Positions 53,870 through 63,846 of a stretch of 64,000 nt of DNA are shown in pieces. The notes below the pieces were generated by a model. That model searched no databases. It had not been told where the DNA came from and was given only the letters and a program-made list of their open reading frames with translations. The stretch comes from Torymus aiolomorphi (lineage: Eukaryota > Arthropoda > Insecta > Hymenoptera > Torymidae), in assembly GCA_036365515.1 (NCBI GenBank), contig CM070877.1:90393522-90457521 (forward strand). Reading direction: 5' to 3'. The position numbers and the translations under genes are program-made. Each line of letters starts with the position of its first letter. Positions within the stretch are counted from its first letter, which is position 1.

Positions 53870-56800
53870 GAAGTCAACCAAGAAACTTGCTCGCAATGGT
53901 GGCTTCAAGTAGGTGTAGCCGGTTACAGGCTACGAGCACTCTCCGATACAGGAGCTTCATGGACTGGGATGAATTCCATCGTCGTATAGCTCGCTACGGC
54001 TTGTGGAAAAGAGTTAATCCCAGCTAGCGGCCTAACGGCAAGGGTGGCAAACGGGCAAAGCATAGCAGTGGTTGGCTATGTGTATCTGCCCATGGTCGTA
54101 GCTGGCGTGTGCAAAGAAGTGCGCGTCGCAATAATGCCAGATCTAGATACGGAGTGCTACTTGGGGGTAAACATCACTAAGAAGTTTAGCGCTGTCTTAG
54201 ACCCCACAGATAACACGCTGCATCTCAAGGATGACGATGCAAGCGTTAAGTTAGAAGTAACCGCCATAACCGCAAACCACACCGCGTCCGTATCAGCTAT
54301 AGGGTTGGCGGATCCAACAGAAGAACAGCGCAAAGAGGTAGAAGCTTTAGTAGCTCAGTTGATCGGTAGCAGCCTGATACCACTAAGGTGTACTTCGTGG
54401 ATCGAGTATGCAATAGACGTCGGATCTACAAGACCCATTAAACAGAAGTACTACCCTGTATCTCAGAAACTCGAGGAAGAGATGCACAAACAGGTGGAGA
54501 AAATTCTAGTTGCGGGAATAATAGAAACCTCGACAAGTGGCTGGTTAAGTCCAGTGGTAATGGTACGCAAGTCAAACGGGAAGTTCCGTTTCTGCGTGGA
54601 CTTCAGAAAAGTGAACGCAGCGTCAAGGCCAGACGCGTACCCGTTACCATACATGGAAAGTATCTTGCGCAAACTGCAGAAAGGCAATACATCTCCACGT
54701 TGGATTTAAGCAGTGCATACCAACAGATACCACTTAGTCCGGAGTCCAAAGAGACCACGGACTTCACCGTGCCAGGCAAAGGGCTTTTCCAATTCATGAG
54801 AAAACCCTACGGTCTTTCGTATACCGGAGCATCCTTCCAGAGGCTGATTGACAAGTCATCGGCCTCGAACTCGAACCTTTTGCTTACTCGTGTCTCGACG
54901 ATATAATAATAGTCACAGAGACATTCGAGGAGCATAAAAGGTTCTAAAAAGAGTTCTGGACAGGATACAGGACGTGGGCCTCACAATAAATCGGGAGAAG
55001 AGCGTCTTCTGTCGCGATGAAGTCCAATATCTCGGGGTCATAGTAAATAGAGATGGTTTCAAGCCAGACCCCGAGAAAATAAAGCCCATTATGGAGTATC
55101 CGGTACCGAAAAACCTCCGTGGTTTTTATCGAACTTCGCCACAATTGCTGAACCACTGATCGAATTAACGAAAAAGGATCGGAAATATGAGTGGTCAACG
55201 GCACAAGTAGAGGCCTTCCAAAAGCTAAAAGCGCTAGTAGCTTCTGCACCGATTCTACACAGACCGGTATCTAACGCGCAGTTCGTGGTGCAAACTGACG
55301 CGAGCGATACAGATCTGGGAGCGGCGCTATACCAAATAATTGACGGCGATGAAAGAGTCCTAGAGTTCGCGAGTCGAACTCTGAGCGCAGCCGAGAGGAA
55401 TTATAGCGTGACGGAACGAGAATGCCTAGCAATTCTCTGGGCAATTAAAAAGTTCCGTCCGTATATATAGGCCTACGACTTCAAGGTTATCACGGACCAT
55501 AACAGCTTGAAGTGTCTCCGTGACCTCCAAAACCCGACCGGCAGGTTAGCTAGGTGGGCTTTGGAGCTGCAGAACCACAGTTTCACGGTTGAACATCGAA
55601 AGGGCTCATTGAACAATGTCCCAGATGCCCTTTCACGGATGTTCGAGGAAGAAGAGCCAGCGGTCGCCGCGTTAGAGCTCGAGCGCGATACAAACGACCA
55701 CTGAAAGAAGTTCAACAACAGCCACGAGACTTCCCCACGTTCAAGCTGGCGGGGGGCAGACTGTACAAGTACAACCCTAATGAAGTCATAGACGAATCTC
55801 TCGGCGACGACGATCCATGGAAGTTAGCAGTCCCTCACGAAAAGCAACGAGAAGTACTAAGAGAATGCCATGACTTTCCAACTGCTGGGCACTTGGGCCG
55901 TGAGAAAACTCTAGAGAGAGTAAGGCGGAAGTATTATTGGCCACACATGTATCGAGATCTGGCCAGATATGTGAATCAGTGCCAAATTTGCCAGCAGTAC
56001 AAGTCGAACAGCGCGCTCCAGCAGAATTCATGGGACGTCGCATTACAGAACGTCCATGGCAAATCGTGGCCAGCGACATTATGGGACCCCTCCCTAAAAC
56101 CAAGCACGGCCACGAATACATTCTCACCTTCCAGGACCTGTTCACACGCTGGATCGAAGTAATTCCGATAAAAAGGGCAGATGGCAAATCGGTGATAAAA
56201 GGCTCAACGAACGAGTATGTCTGCGGTTCGGAGTCTCCGAGGTGTTTCTCTCCGATAATGGGACTGAATTTAAGAATGCACCCTTAGAGGCATTCTTAAA
56301 GGAGAGAAACGTGCATCACACGTTTACACCACCATATCACCCTCAAGCCAATCCCGTTGAGCGTGTGAACCGTACGGTGAAGACCATGATCATGTCTTAC
56401 GCTGAGGAGAATCACAGGTCCTGGGATGAGCATCTAAACGAGCTGGCGTTCGCATACTATACGGCCGAACACAGCTCCACCAAAATAAGTCCTGCCATGC
56501 TCATTTACGGCCGACAGCCTGACCCACCGAAGACACTAAGGCGAGAGGAAGACAGGTTAGCCGAAGGGCAAGGGCAGCAAGAGGCGATAGATAATTGGGT
56601 GGCGCGCATGGACAAGCTCCGCGAATTGCAGACGAGACAAGCCAAATATTATGACGCTCATCGTCGACCTCCAGAATTCTGTCTAGGCGATCGTGTATGG
56701 AGAGAGAATAAGGTACTATCCTCAGCGGCTGAGGGGATTTCTGCCAAATTAGCCCCGAAGTACGCGGAGCCCTACACGATTGTGAATATTCTAGGCGAAA

Positions 56801-56897
56801 ACACCTATGAGATCCAAGGTGAGGATGGTCGAACGATATGTCCCATCCATGCGCAGCAACTCAAGCGATACGTCTGCGCAGAAGAGCCCAAGGACTA
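53870..56897 (+). pseudogene. Gypsy pol: protease, RT, RNase H, integrase (broken)
   Basis: Protease: LSDTGASWTGMN at 53940. RT: GWLSPVVMVRKSNGKFRFCV, then after a frameshift near 54687 STLDLSSAYQQIPLSPES and KPYGLSYTGASFQRL; after another shift CLDDIIIVTE (54891), where the usual Tyr of YxDD is Cys. RNase H: VVQTDASDTDLGAALY, ASRTLSAAERNYSVTERECL and ITDHNSLKCL, with a TAG at 55468. Integrase: HDFPTAGHLG with CQIC (HHCC zinc domain), frame change near 56030, IVASDIMGPLPKTKHGHEYI (first Asp), frame change near 56210, FLSDNGTEFKNAP (second Asp) and NPVERVNRTVK (Glu). The C-terminal domain (LGDRVW, EPYTIVNILGENTYEI) is open to 57108. Confidence 0.93.
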
Positions 56898-57314
56898 CTT
56901 GGATAAAAGTAATCAAGAAGTAGCACAGTCGCTACCAACGAGGGACTTTTCAGCAGGACGTAATGTGCCAGCGAGCAACAGAGTTAGCCAGGGGAATGGA
57001 CAGCCTCGGGCGACGGCAAAGAGGCCCGGTCTACCTCGTAAGACCGCGCTGTTAGTTAGGCCAGCAAAGCGTGTGAGCGACGGCCGACCTACGCGTGCGT
57101 CGGTCTAACAGAGTCCAAGCGAGGCCCATGGAGGCCAAAAGGGCTCGAAGAAGAAGCCTGCACCTGCGGATGTTGGGCCAATTAGCCCTCGTCGAACCCG
57201 AGCGTCCAAAAAGCGCTAACTGTGTCGTCCAGAAATTGTGCCGTCCGTACTAACCCGTGTTCGGCCTAGTTTTCCGATCCTCAGACTCCGAGGTCAATTT
57301 GCCTGTTGCAGGAT

Positions 57315-58550
57315 ATGCAGGGCCTGACTCCAGAAATAGCAGAGACGGCGAAGAAGGTGATTGCTGGATTAATTCAGTGCAACCCTGACCCCGCTGTCAT
57401 TGACTTCCTGGATCAGGAAGTGGAGGGCATAGACGCTGTGACACTGGCACTACCGCCGGTGGAAGAGCTGTCCATACTTGTAATAGAGGAGTTAGAGGCG
57501 CCGGAACCAAGAAGGGGACCTTCGGGGGAGCCGACGCGTCCGTCCCCGCTCCGGCGACCTCATCCTCCAAAGGAGCAGCGGGAGAAGAGCGGGGCTCGGC
57601 CAGAAGAAGAAGAATGCGCCGAGCCGATTGGTGCTGGCAGAGTCCCCGAAGAGGAGGCGGTCCGAGCCCATCATTGTGCGCCGGAAGTTGATGCCGGCGC
57701 GGCCCGGGCCGCAAAATGGGAAAAAAAAGATGCTCCGACCCAGGTCCCAAAAGGAGCACCGACCGATGAAGTCGGAGCGGCCTGGATCCCGGTGGAGCAG
57801 GCTCTAGAGGAGGCGCGATGCCTCAGCAAGTCCTCGCGCGCAGCGGAGGACGCTGCCCTGGCCGTACTGGAGGGTTTTCTCCAGTGCCACGGTAAGGCCG
57901 GCGAGCAACAAGCCGGCAAATGGGTGGGGATGGCCCAAGGCCAGCGTGAAGAGCTCGCGGCCGCCGCAGAGGCCAGGGCCGCCAGGCTGCGCCGCGCCGC
58001 CTTGCAGAAACAGGAGGAGGCTCGTCTGGCACGCGCGCAGGAGCGCATGGAAGAGGCCAGACGAGCCAGGGAAAAGGCGGAGGAGACGGCGCGTCGAGCC
58101 AAAGAAGAGGCCCAGCGTCATCTCCTACGAGAAGAGGAGCGCCTCCAAAGGGCGCTCGAAGAAGAACAGGCATCCTGGGAGGCGTTAAATGCACAGGTGC
58201 TTCCCTGGTGCTTCATGTGTGGCGAGCTTGGGGTAAAAAAAGTCGAAGCACTTCCCCAACCAAGCTCGCCACAAGGGGCGCCGGACTATCTCCCGGGCCA
58301 ATTGAGGAGGGGTGAAGCCCCGAAGAGGCCCCTTTTTTTTGTTGTTTTTATTTATTTTAATAAAAAAAAAAAGAATAAGATAATGGGTGACTCCGCTTCT
58401 TATACTTCCCTTGTCCCAAATTCCTTCCCGAAATGCTCCATCGAATTAACCTTATTTTGCAGGTACGACGACGGCCATGGATGGCAGAGCTGCTCGTGGT
58501 CCCCTAAGCAGCGGCTGGCGGGGGGTGTAACGCGTGCGCGAGTTAGGTAA
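57315..58550 (+). CDS. extra Gypsy ORF downstream of pol: charged coiled-coil protein
   Basis: An open frame of about 411 codons from ATG at 57315 (MQGLTPEIAETAKKVIAGLI), in the place where env would be. It is not env-like: no signal peptide, no transmembrane helix, no furin site. Residues 1-70 are acidic and mildly hydrophobic; 70-170 Pro/Glu/Arg-rich; about 175-295 a long Ala/Glu/Arg coiled coil (EARLARAQERMEEARRAREK); then a short Cys motif CFMCGELGVKK. TTTGCCTGTTGCAG just before the ATG (to 57311) is a good splice acceptor and may pair with the donor in the LTR to make a spliced message. The last ~75 codons cross an A/T-rich stretch and run into the 3' LTR, so the true end may be nearer 58300. 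It is open while gag and pol are broken. Confidence 0.55.
   Translation: MQGLTPEIAETAKKVIAGLIQCNPDPAVIDFLDQEVEGIDAVTLALPPVEELSILVIEELEAPEPRRGPSGEPTRPSPLRRPHPPKEQREKSGARPEEEECAEPIGAGRVPEEEAVRAHHCAPEVDAGAARAAKWEKKDAPTQVPKGAPTDEVGAAWIPVEQALEEARCLSKSSRAAEDAALAVLEGFLQCHGKAGEQQAGKWVGMAQGQREELAAAAEARAARLRRAALQKQEEARLARAQERMEEARRAREKAEETARRAKEEAQRHLLREEERLQRALEEEQASWEALNAQVLPWCFMCGELGVKKVEALPQPSSPQGAPDYLPGQLRRGEAPKRPLFFVVFIYFNKKKKNKIMGDSASYTSLVPNSFPKCSIELTLFCRYDDGHGWQSCSWSPKQRLAGGVTRARVR
58218..58273. other. 13-bp perfect-stem hairpin in the extra ORF
   Basis: TGTGGCGAGCTTG (58218-58230) pairs with CAAGCTCGCCACA (58261-58273) around a 30-base loop that also has GGGG/CCCC. It overlaps the Cys motif of the extra ORF. 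Confidence 0.75.
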
Positions 58551-59202
58551 TTCGAGATTCGAATTACCCGCGCCGAGCAGGCATGCTCACTGGGGGCGCA
58601 AGTGCGCGAGCATTCTGACCGGATTAGAACGGTCTCGCGACGCGTAATATGCCCGTCGTGTACCCGCGAAGCTGCTACGGCTTTATGCGAGTCACGGCAG
58701 TCATCTTCGTGTCTGCCATCGCGACGTGAGCATCTCCCCTGTGTCTCTGGAAAGTTACCGCGTTCACGCCGTATAGTTTTATATCTATAGCTTTACCGCA
58801 AGTGAAGTGGAGGCGCGGATTAGCGTGCTAGTAGGGGAGAGAGAGGAGAACGATACTGCGCCGCTACAAGCAGCACGAGAGACAGCGAGCGAGGAGCCGG
58901 CAGCCAGCCCGCCGGCCTGCCGATCCGTTGCCAGCGAGTAGGAGAGAGAGAAAGAAAGAGAGCGCAACTGCTGTGCGAGCGACAGAGAGCAAGAGACAGC
59001 CGAGGTCACCGGCTGCTCCTTCTTAACGTAAGTTTTCTACTCTCCTCTCGCGGGTTTATTGTAAAGGCTCGCACGAAAATCGCCCCGTGCAAGCTTTCTG
59101 TGCCGTGTACATGCAGGTGTGTGTCAGCCCGCCGTACTTTAACACCGCGCGCGAGAGTAGCAGCTGCGCCGCACGCCTTATCGTTCACGCGTTTGAATCT
59201 TA
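58526..59202 (+). repeat. 3' LTR of the Gypsy element, truncated
   Basis: Preceded by the purine tract GGCGGGGGG (candidate polypurine tract). It starts TGTAACGCGTGCGCGAG and follows the 5' LTR to GTTTGAATCTTA (51299 in the 5' copy), then stops; about 400 bp of LTR are missing. Within the shared part there are substitutions and a few indels (for example in the GAGAGAAAG stretch), so the insertion is not brand new. Confidence 0.92.
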
Positions 59203-59203
59203 T

Positions 59204-59934
59204 GATATCTCAATTTTAATTCTCACCATCCTTTGGTGAATAAAATTGCGATTATTTATAGTTTGGTTGATCGGGCAATAAAGTTGTCGCATAAATCCTT
59301 TCACAAAAAAAATATTTTTTTCATTAAAGTTGTCTTAAAATATAATGATTATCCACTAGATTTACTTAACTTCCATATAAAAAAAAGACTAAAAAAGATT
59401 TACTCGACGTCTAGTTCCTCACATGGAAATATTAGTGTTAATAAGACTTTTATAAGTTTACCTTTTGTTAAAGAATTAGAAGGCTTCACAAACAATTTTT
59501 TTAAACGCCTTAACACAAATGTAGTATTTAGCATGAATAATAAATTGAATAATGTTATAATATTCGGCAAGGATAAGAATAAAAAATGTAATAAGTCTAA
59601 TGTTATTTATAAAATTAATTGTGAAAATTGTAAGGCGTCCTACGTAGGACAGACATGTAGACGTCAAGGCGTTAGAATAAAAGAACATCATAAAAAATAC
59701 TGTGATGGGGATAAAAATTCTTCATTATTTATTCATAAAACAGAGAACTCACATAATATAAATTTTCAAGACGTAAAAATTTTAGTTACAGAATTAAACA
59801 CTCGTAAAAGATTGTTCATAGAAGCTTTATATATACATACGCAAAAAAATTTTATGAATAAACAATTTGAAATTACAAAATTAGCAAAGGAATACAGTAT
59901 TTTTATTAATATAGACGAATTTTTCTCCTCTTAG
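59204..59934 (+). pseudogene. PLE-A forward copy, part 2: C-terminal region with GIY-YIG endonuclease
   Basis: Continues the RT from NFNSHHPLVNKIAIIYSLVD without a break to a stop at 59934. The endonuclease has YKINCENCKASYVGQTCRRQ (CxxC plus the GIY-YIG core), then GVRIKEHHKKYC and TENSHNINFQDVKIL. It would cut target DNA for insertion. This part is fully open. With part 1 it is broken only by one single-base frameshift and the Gypsy insertion, so PLE-A decayed late. Confidence 0.9.
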
Positions 59935-60334
59935 AATTAGAATAACTGAGTATTGTAGACGAGCAGGTATTAGGAGCATATGATTAGTAGAGCTATGTGC
60001 CGTGCACTATCCCTCGTATTCGAAAACGTGTTTGCCTAATACCTCTTCCCGTTCTCGAACTCTGTTAGTGGGCTGTGCCCCACCTACTTACATATACTGT
60101 CTTATTTATGTACGTTCACACCTTTTATTACACACACTTATTTAACGATTAGACTATATAAAGAGAAATAATGGTTTATGTTACTATTGACGGGTGGACT
60201 GTTTTCCACGTAACTCTTGGACTATTAACATTTGATTGTAAGTTAGTAATCTGTTTCATTTATTTCATGTGTAAAATATTTCTCAGTTGGAAATTATTAA
60301 AATAATATTAACTACGGTTGTATATATTAGATTC

Positions 60335-60375
60335 CTGAAGAGGGACAAAAATAAATTGTCCGAAACGTCGACGGA
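60335..60375 (+). ncRNA. hammerhead-ribozyme-like motif of PLE-A, right end
   Basis: CTGAAGA (60335-60341), stem GGAC/GTCC (60343-60346, 60358-60361) with loop AAAATAAATTT-like, GAAA (60362-60365), then the palindrome CGTCGACG. It is identical in layout to the copy at 41752-41782. The expected U-H cleavage step after stem III is a G here, so it may be inactive as a monomer or damaged. Confidence 0.45.
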
Positions 60376-60426
60376 TAAAAAGAAAAATGGTGTTGTTTTA
60401 TTAATTACCTTTTAATTAATAACACC

Positions 60427-60463
60427 GGAGTGGTAGTAAATTTGGCCATTAGCTGCAAGATTT

Positions 60464-60540
<77 letters not shown>

Positions 60541-60730
60541 AAGAACAAATTTAAAAACTCACACACACAGGATACCAGTAGTACTCCAGCGGGCGCTGGA
60601 CTACTACTGTATATATATAAATATATCAAATGCAAGGGGTAGTAAATTTTGCCATTAGCTGCAAGATTTGGGATATTAGAAGAATTCTACCATTAGCTGC
60701 ATTATACAAAAATAAATAAATAAATATATA
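60427..60730. repeat. (TA)n microsatellite with 37-bp direct repeats
   Basis: GTAGTAAATTTGGCCATTAG (60433) and GTAGTAAATTTTGCCATTAG (60640) are direct repeats that continue GCTGCAAGATTTGGGATAT. Between them are about 70 bp of (TA)n and a LINE fragment; a second, shorter (TA)n lies at 60726-60747. Confidence 0.85.
60533..60607 (+). pseudogene. fragment of LINE-2-type ORF1 start
   Basis: ATGATGAAGAACAAATTTAA gives MMKNKFKNSHTQDTSSTPAG, almost the N-terminus of LINE-2 ORF1 at 39817 (MMKNKFKNAHAQDPSSTPAS). Only about 25 codons remain, preceded in both places by TATATATA. It is either a tiny LINE remnant or a region both acquired. Confidence 0.75.
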
Positions 60731-61029
60731 TATATATATATATATATCCATGTTCGCGCTATATGTGCTGCTTTGTTGTTGCGCGGTTTAGTTTTCACTT
60801 GGTTGTTGCGTGTTGTAATTTGCGTTTGCGTTCGCGTTGTGTCCGCGACAGTTCGGTTTACCATTACGTCCCCTGTATCCGCCTCTGTGGTAATTGTTTC
60901 TGTTTTGCGCCTTATTTAGTGTATTTTAGAGCGGATTATTTGTATATGTCGCGGTGTATTGCGCGTTGTATTATGTATTTTAGGGTGGAGTATATGCGTA
61001 TGACGTGGTATATGGCGCGCTGTAGTTCG

Positions 61030-63846
61030 GCGCGTTCAGATTTGTAGGGCGATATTATTATTATTATATGTTGGTGGATTGAGGATGCGCGCATTGTTGT
61101 CTGGTATGTTGTGAAATTGTCCGCCTTGGTTACCTTCTTGTTGCGGATTTGTGTGATATGGTCTGTTCGCGTTATTATTCGCACCTCTATGGTTATCGCG
61201 TCCTCTGCTGTTTCCTCCTCTATTGCCACTTCTATAGTTACTGTTATAGTTATTCCCTCGATAGTTACTGTTCGTTTGTTGTCTGTGTATCGGCGGTTGT
61301 TGCGTGCGATCCGACGTGTTATTTAATTGTGACGTGCATTGACTGCTTACTGTTCCCTTAATCGATTCTTTTAATTTTCCTATTTCGCGTGGTATATTTT
61401 GGTTAGTTCGTCCATTGTGAGTATTTATACTGACGCGATTTTAGTTTACCTGCATCGAATGCACGTCCTAATTCTATTGCTTGTTTTGTAAATATATCCA
61501 TGTTCATTGCTAAATACAGGCGCATTAATCGTAAATATTCTGGTCTCATGTTTATGTACGTTTATCGGAGTAGTTTTTCCTCGGCAGGTGGGCTTGGCAT
61601 TTTATTGTAAAGTGCTTGTAAATCTGTAATGTACTCGGAAACAGGTTCATTATCGCGTTGTTTTTGGTCTTTTATCTATTGTTCTAGTCTTTCCACGTAA
61701 AATTCGTCTCTGTATCTATCTCTTAGTGCGTTTTCTACTTCGGCCTACGATTTTCATTTGTTTTCGTTTGTTCTGTAGCAATTTAACGCAGATAACTTTT
61801 ATAGCATTGGCACCGCCGCATTAATTCCACGTAGGTTAGCGCTGCTATTTTCCTGTGCTCTTTTACCATTAACAGAAACTCTTCTATATTTTCTTTCTTA
61901 TCGCCGCTAAACGTTAATTTCCACGCTGATATTATTTTTGATAAATTGCGTTCGTAAGTAGTTTTATATTGCTTTATAATTGGTCGATTATATTGCTACG
62001 CGTTACAGTGTGTCAGATTTGCTCTGTTATCCCCGATCGCGGTTGATTTATTATGCCCACTGTTTGACCTTGCAGGACTTCGTCTATAATTAACTGTTCT
62101 TCCTCTTTCAAGGGTATACGGAGAGAAGTCGGCACCTTGTGTGAGCCTGCAAAGCGAGCGCGCGAGCCATGTGCTGTTTGCGTGAAGCAGTAGCGTGCGC
62201 GCCCAAGTCTGCGCGATGCATTTGAGGTGTGGATTTCAGCTGCATTTTGCACGCCGTATAGCTTTGCATCTTGGTCGAGCCAACCAAACCGCGTCGCTGC
62301 GGCGGCGCTCGACGGCGTCCAACGACTCAGGACAATTAAATTCTGCTCTGTACTTTCTTAAATATAAAGTTTAATGATAAAAGTTATGAGCAAAGATTGT
62401 TATTAAATTATTTACAAAAAAGACACTGATGGCGAATCTCCAAGTGTAATAGTTTATTAGCAAATTGAGAAAAACCATAAAGGGTTTCGTGTTGTCGATG
62501 ATACTTTCCCTTTATTATCTACAAAAAAGTTATCAAATTGAATAAAAAACATGGAACTTTTCAAAAATCCTTCATGGTTTTTCTCAATTTGCAAGTAAAC
62601 TATTGGACTTGGAGATTCGCCCTCACTGACATTTTTGTAGATAATATAATAACGAACAACCTCCGTCCATAACTTTTTTCGTTAAACTTTATATTTAAGA
62701 AAGTACAGAGCAAGTAAAGGGAAAGTATCATCGACAACACGAAACCCTTTATGGTTTTCCTCAATTTGCTAATAAACTATTGCACTTGGAGATTCGCTAT
62801 CACTGACTTTTTTGTAGATAATTTAATAACAAACAACTTTTCTTACTAACTTTTTTCGTTAAACTTTATATTTAAGAAAGTACAAAGCAAATAAATGGAA
62901 AGTATCATCGGCAACACGAAACCCTTTATGGTTTATCTCAATTTGCTAATAAACTATTGCACTTGGAGATTTACCATCAGTGACTTCTTTGTAGATAATT
63001 TAATAACAAACAATCTTTGCTCATAACTTTTATCGTTAAACTTTATATTTAAGAAAGTACAGAGCAGAATTTAATTGAGCTGAGTCGTTGGACGCCGTCG
63101 AGTGCCGCCGCCGCGACGCGCAGTTTGGCTGGCTCGACCAAGATGCAAGGCTATACGGCGTACAAAATGCAGCTGAAATCCACACGTTAAATGCACCACG
63201 TAGAGTTGTGCGCGCATGCTACTGCTTCATGCAAACAGCACATGGTTGGCGCGCTCGCTTTGCAGGCTCCCACAAGGTACCGAATTCTCTCCGTATATTG
63301 TTGCATAATAGTGCACGACCTCTTCCGTTATCTTAATCTTTTGACCGGCCCCGATATCTACTTCGATCATTTTTATTGTTCGCGCGGTATTGTCCATCCG
63401 TCTGCTGTTCGCGTTTGTTAATTCATTTGCTACGTTTGGATGTTCCGTCAGCCCTGTGTTTGCTACCGAGGATTTGTGTTAGACTTTGTGTCTCCGCTGT
63501 TTAACGTTTGCAGTCGGGTTTTCCAGCTACGCACCTAACGGATTGGATGTTGGCGTATGTATTATCGGTTCGTATTGGGCTATCCAATCGTTTAACGCCA
63601 CTTCGCAGTTTTCTTTTATGCGTTCTGCCGTGGGTTCGTCCGTATTGTCCCCGATTCTTGCCTCGATTGCTTAATCTTCTTCCGTGTTCTTGTGAGTCAC
63701 TAACCATCTTAATCGTTATAGTCTTTCCGCTTTTGAATAATACCTACCTAGTGATAATTTATCCAAAGTTGCATCTAGTTCCTCGTCATTGACATTCATG
63801 AATTCATCGATTTGTAATTGCGTTAGTCTGTCTATTTCTCCCGCCA
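61030..63846 (-). pseudogene. decayed LTR-retrotransposon gag, split by a foldback
   Basis: Minus strand. ATG at 63846 opens MAGEIDRLTQLQIDEFMNVN and runs with a few stops to about 63300. A foldback fills 62115-63297. Beyond it, SAWKLTFSGDKKENIEEFLL near 61930 is the capsid start of Gypsy-type Gag, followed by frameshifted remnants. It ends near 61030 in an Asn/Arg/Gly-rich tail (NYRGNNYNSNYRSGNRGG), a nucleic-acid-binding type of C-terminus, stopping at a TGA. No pol is seen to the left. The upstream LTR would lie beyond the window. Confidence 0.65.
62115..63297. mobile_element. foldback element, 1.18 kb, arms about 500 bp
   Basis: TATACGGAGAGAAGTCGGCA at 62115 is mirrored by TACCGAATTCTCTCCGTATA ending at 63297. 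The arms contain ACGGCGTCCAACGACTCA and AAGTACAGAGCA and pair inward to about 62620 and 62740. Within the arms, a block of about 170 bp (CACTTGGAGATT, CTTTATATTTAAGAAAGTAC) occurs several times. The 79- and 82-codon frames at the two tips are the same sequence and not genes. Confidence 0.8.

Larger units (their letters stand above)
50654..59202 (+). mobile_element. Ty3/Gypsy LTR retrotransposon inserted in PLE-A
   Basis: 5' LTR, primer-binding site, gag, pol in the order protease-RT-RNase H-integrase (the Gypsy order), an extra downstream ORF, polypurine tract and a shortened 3' LTR. Gag and pol carry several frameshifts and stops. PLE-A is interrupted after CTCACCATC, and the 27 bp before the element are repeated exactly after it (50627-50653 and 59204-59230). 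Confidence 0.93.
41692..60426. mobile_element. Penelope-like element PLE-A (inverted copy plus forward copy), hosting two later insertions
   Basis: The outer ends are the same sequence in mirror image: GGTGTTATTAATTAAAGGTA from 41692 and TTTTAATTAATAACACC ending at 60426, each followed inward by a hammerhead-like motif. The left (minus) copy holds the GIY-YIG end and the RT back to 43197, then resumes at 49563-49609. The right (plus) copy runs 49610-50653 and 59204-60426. PLE-B (43198-49562) interrupts the minus copy and a Gypsy element (50654-59202) the plus copy. Inverted truncated copies next to a forward copy are a known habit of Penelope elements. Confidence 0.85.

Noticed and set aside
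57671..58194. Long minus-strand frames (105-143 codons, Ala/Arg/Ser-rich) opposite the extra Gypsy ORF
   Set aside because: They are antisense shadows of a GC-rich, Ala/Glu/Arg coding region; no domain and no independent support.
57315..58550. Retroviral-type envelope gene in the Gypsy element
   Set aside because: No signal peptide, transmembrane helix or cleavage site; composition is that of a soluble coiled coil.
60405..60642. Tyr-Ile repeat proteins on both strands
   Set aside because: Translation of the (TA)n microsatellite.
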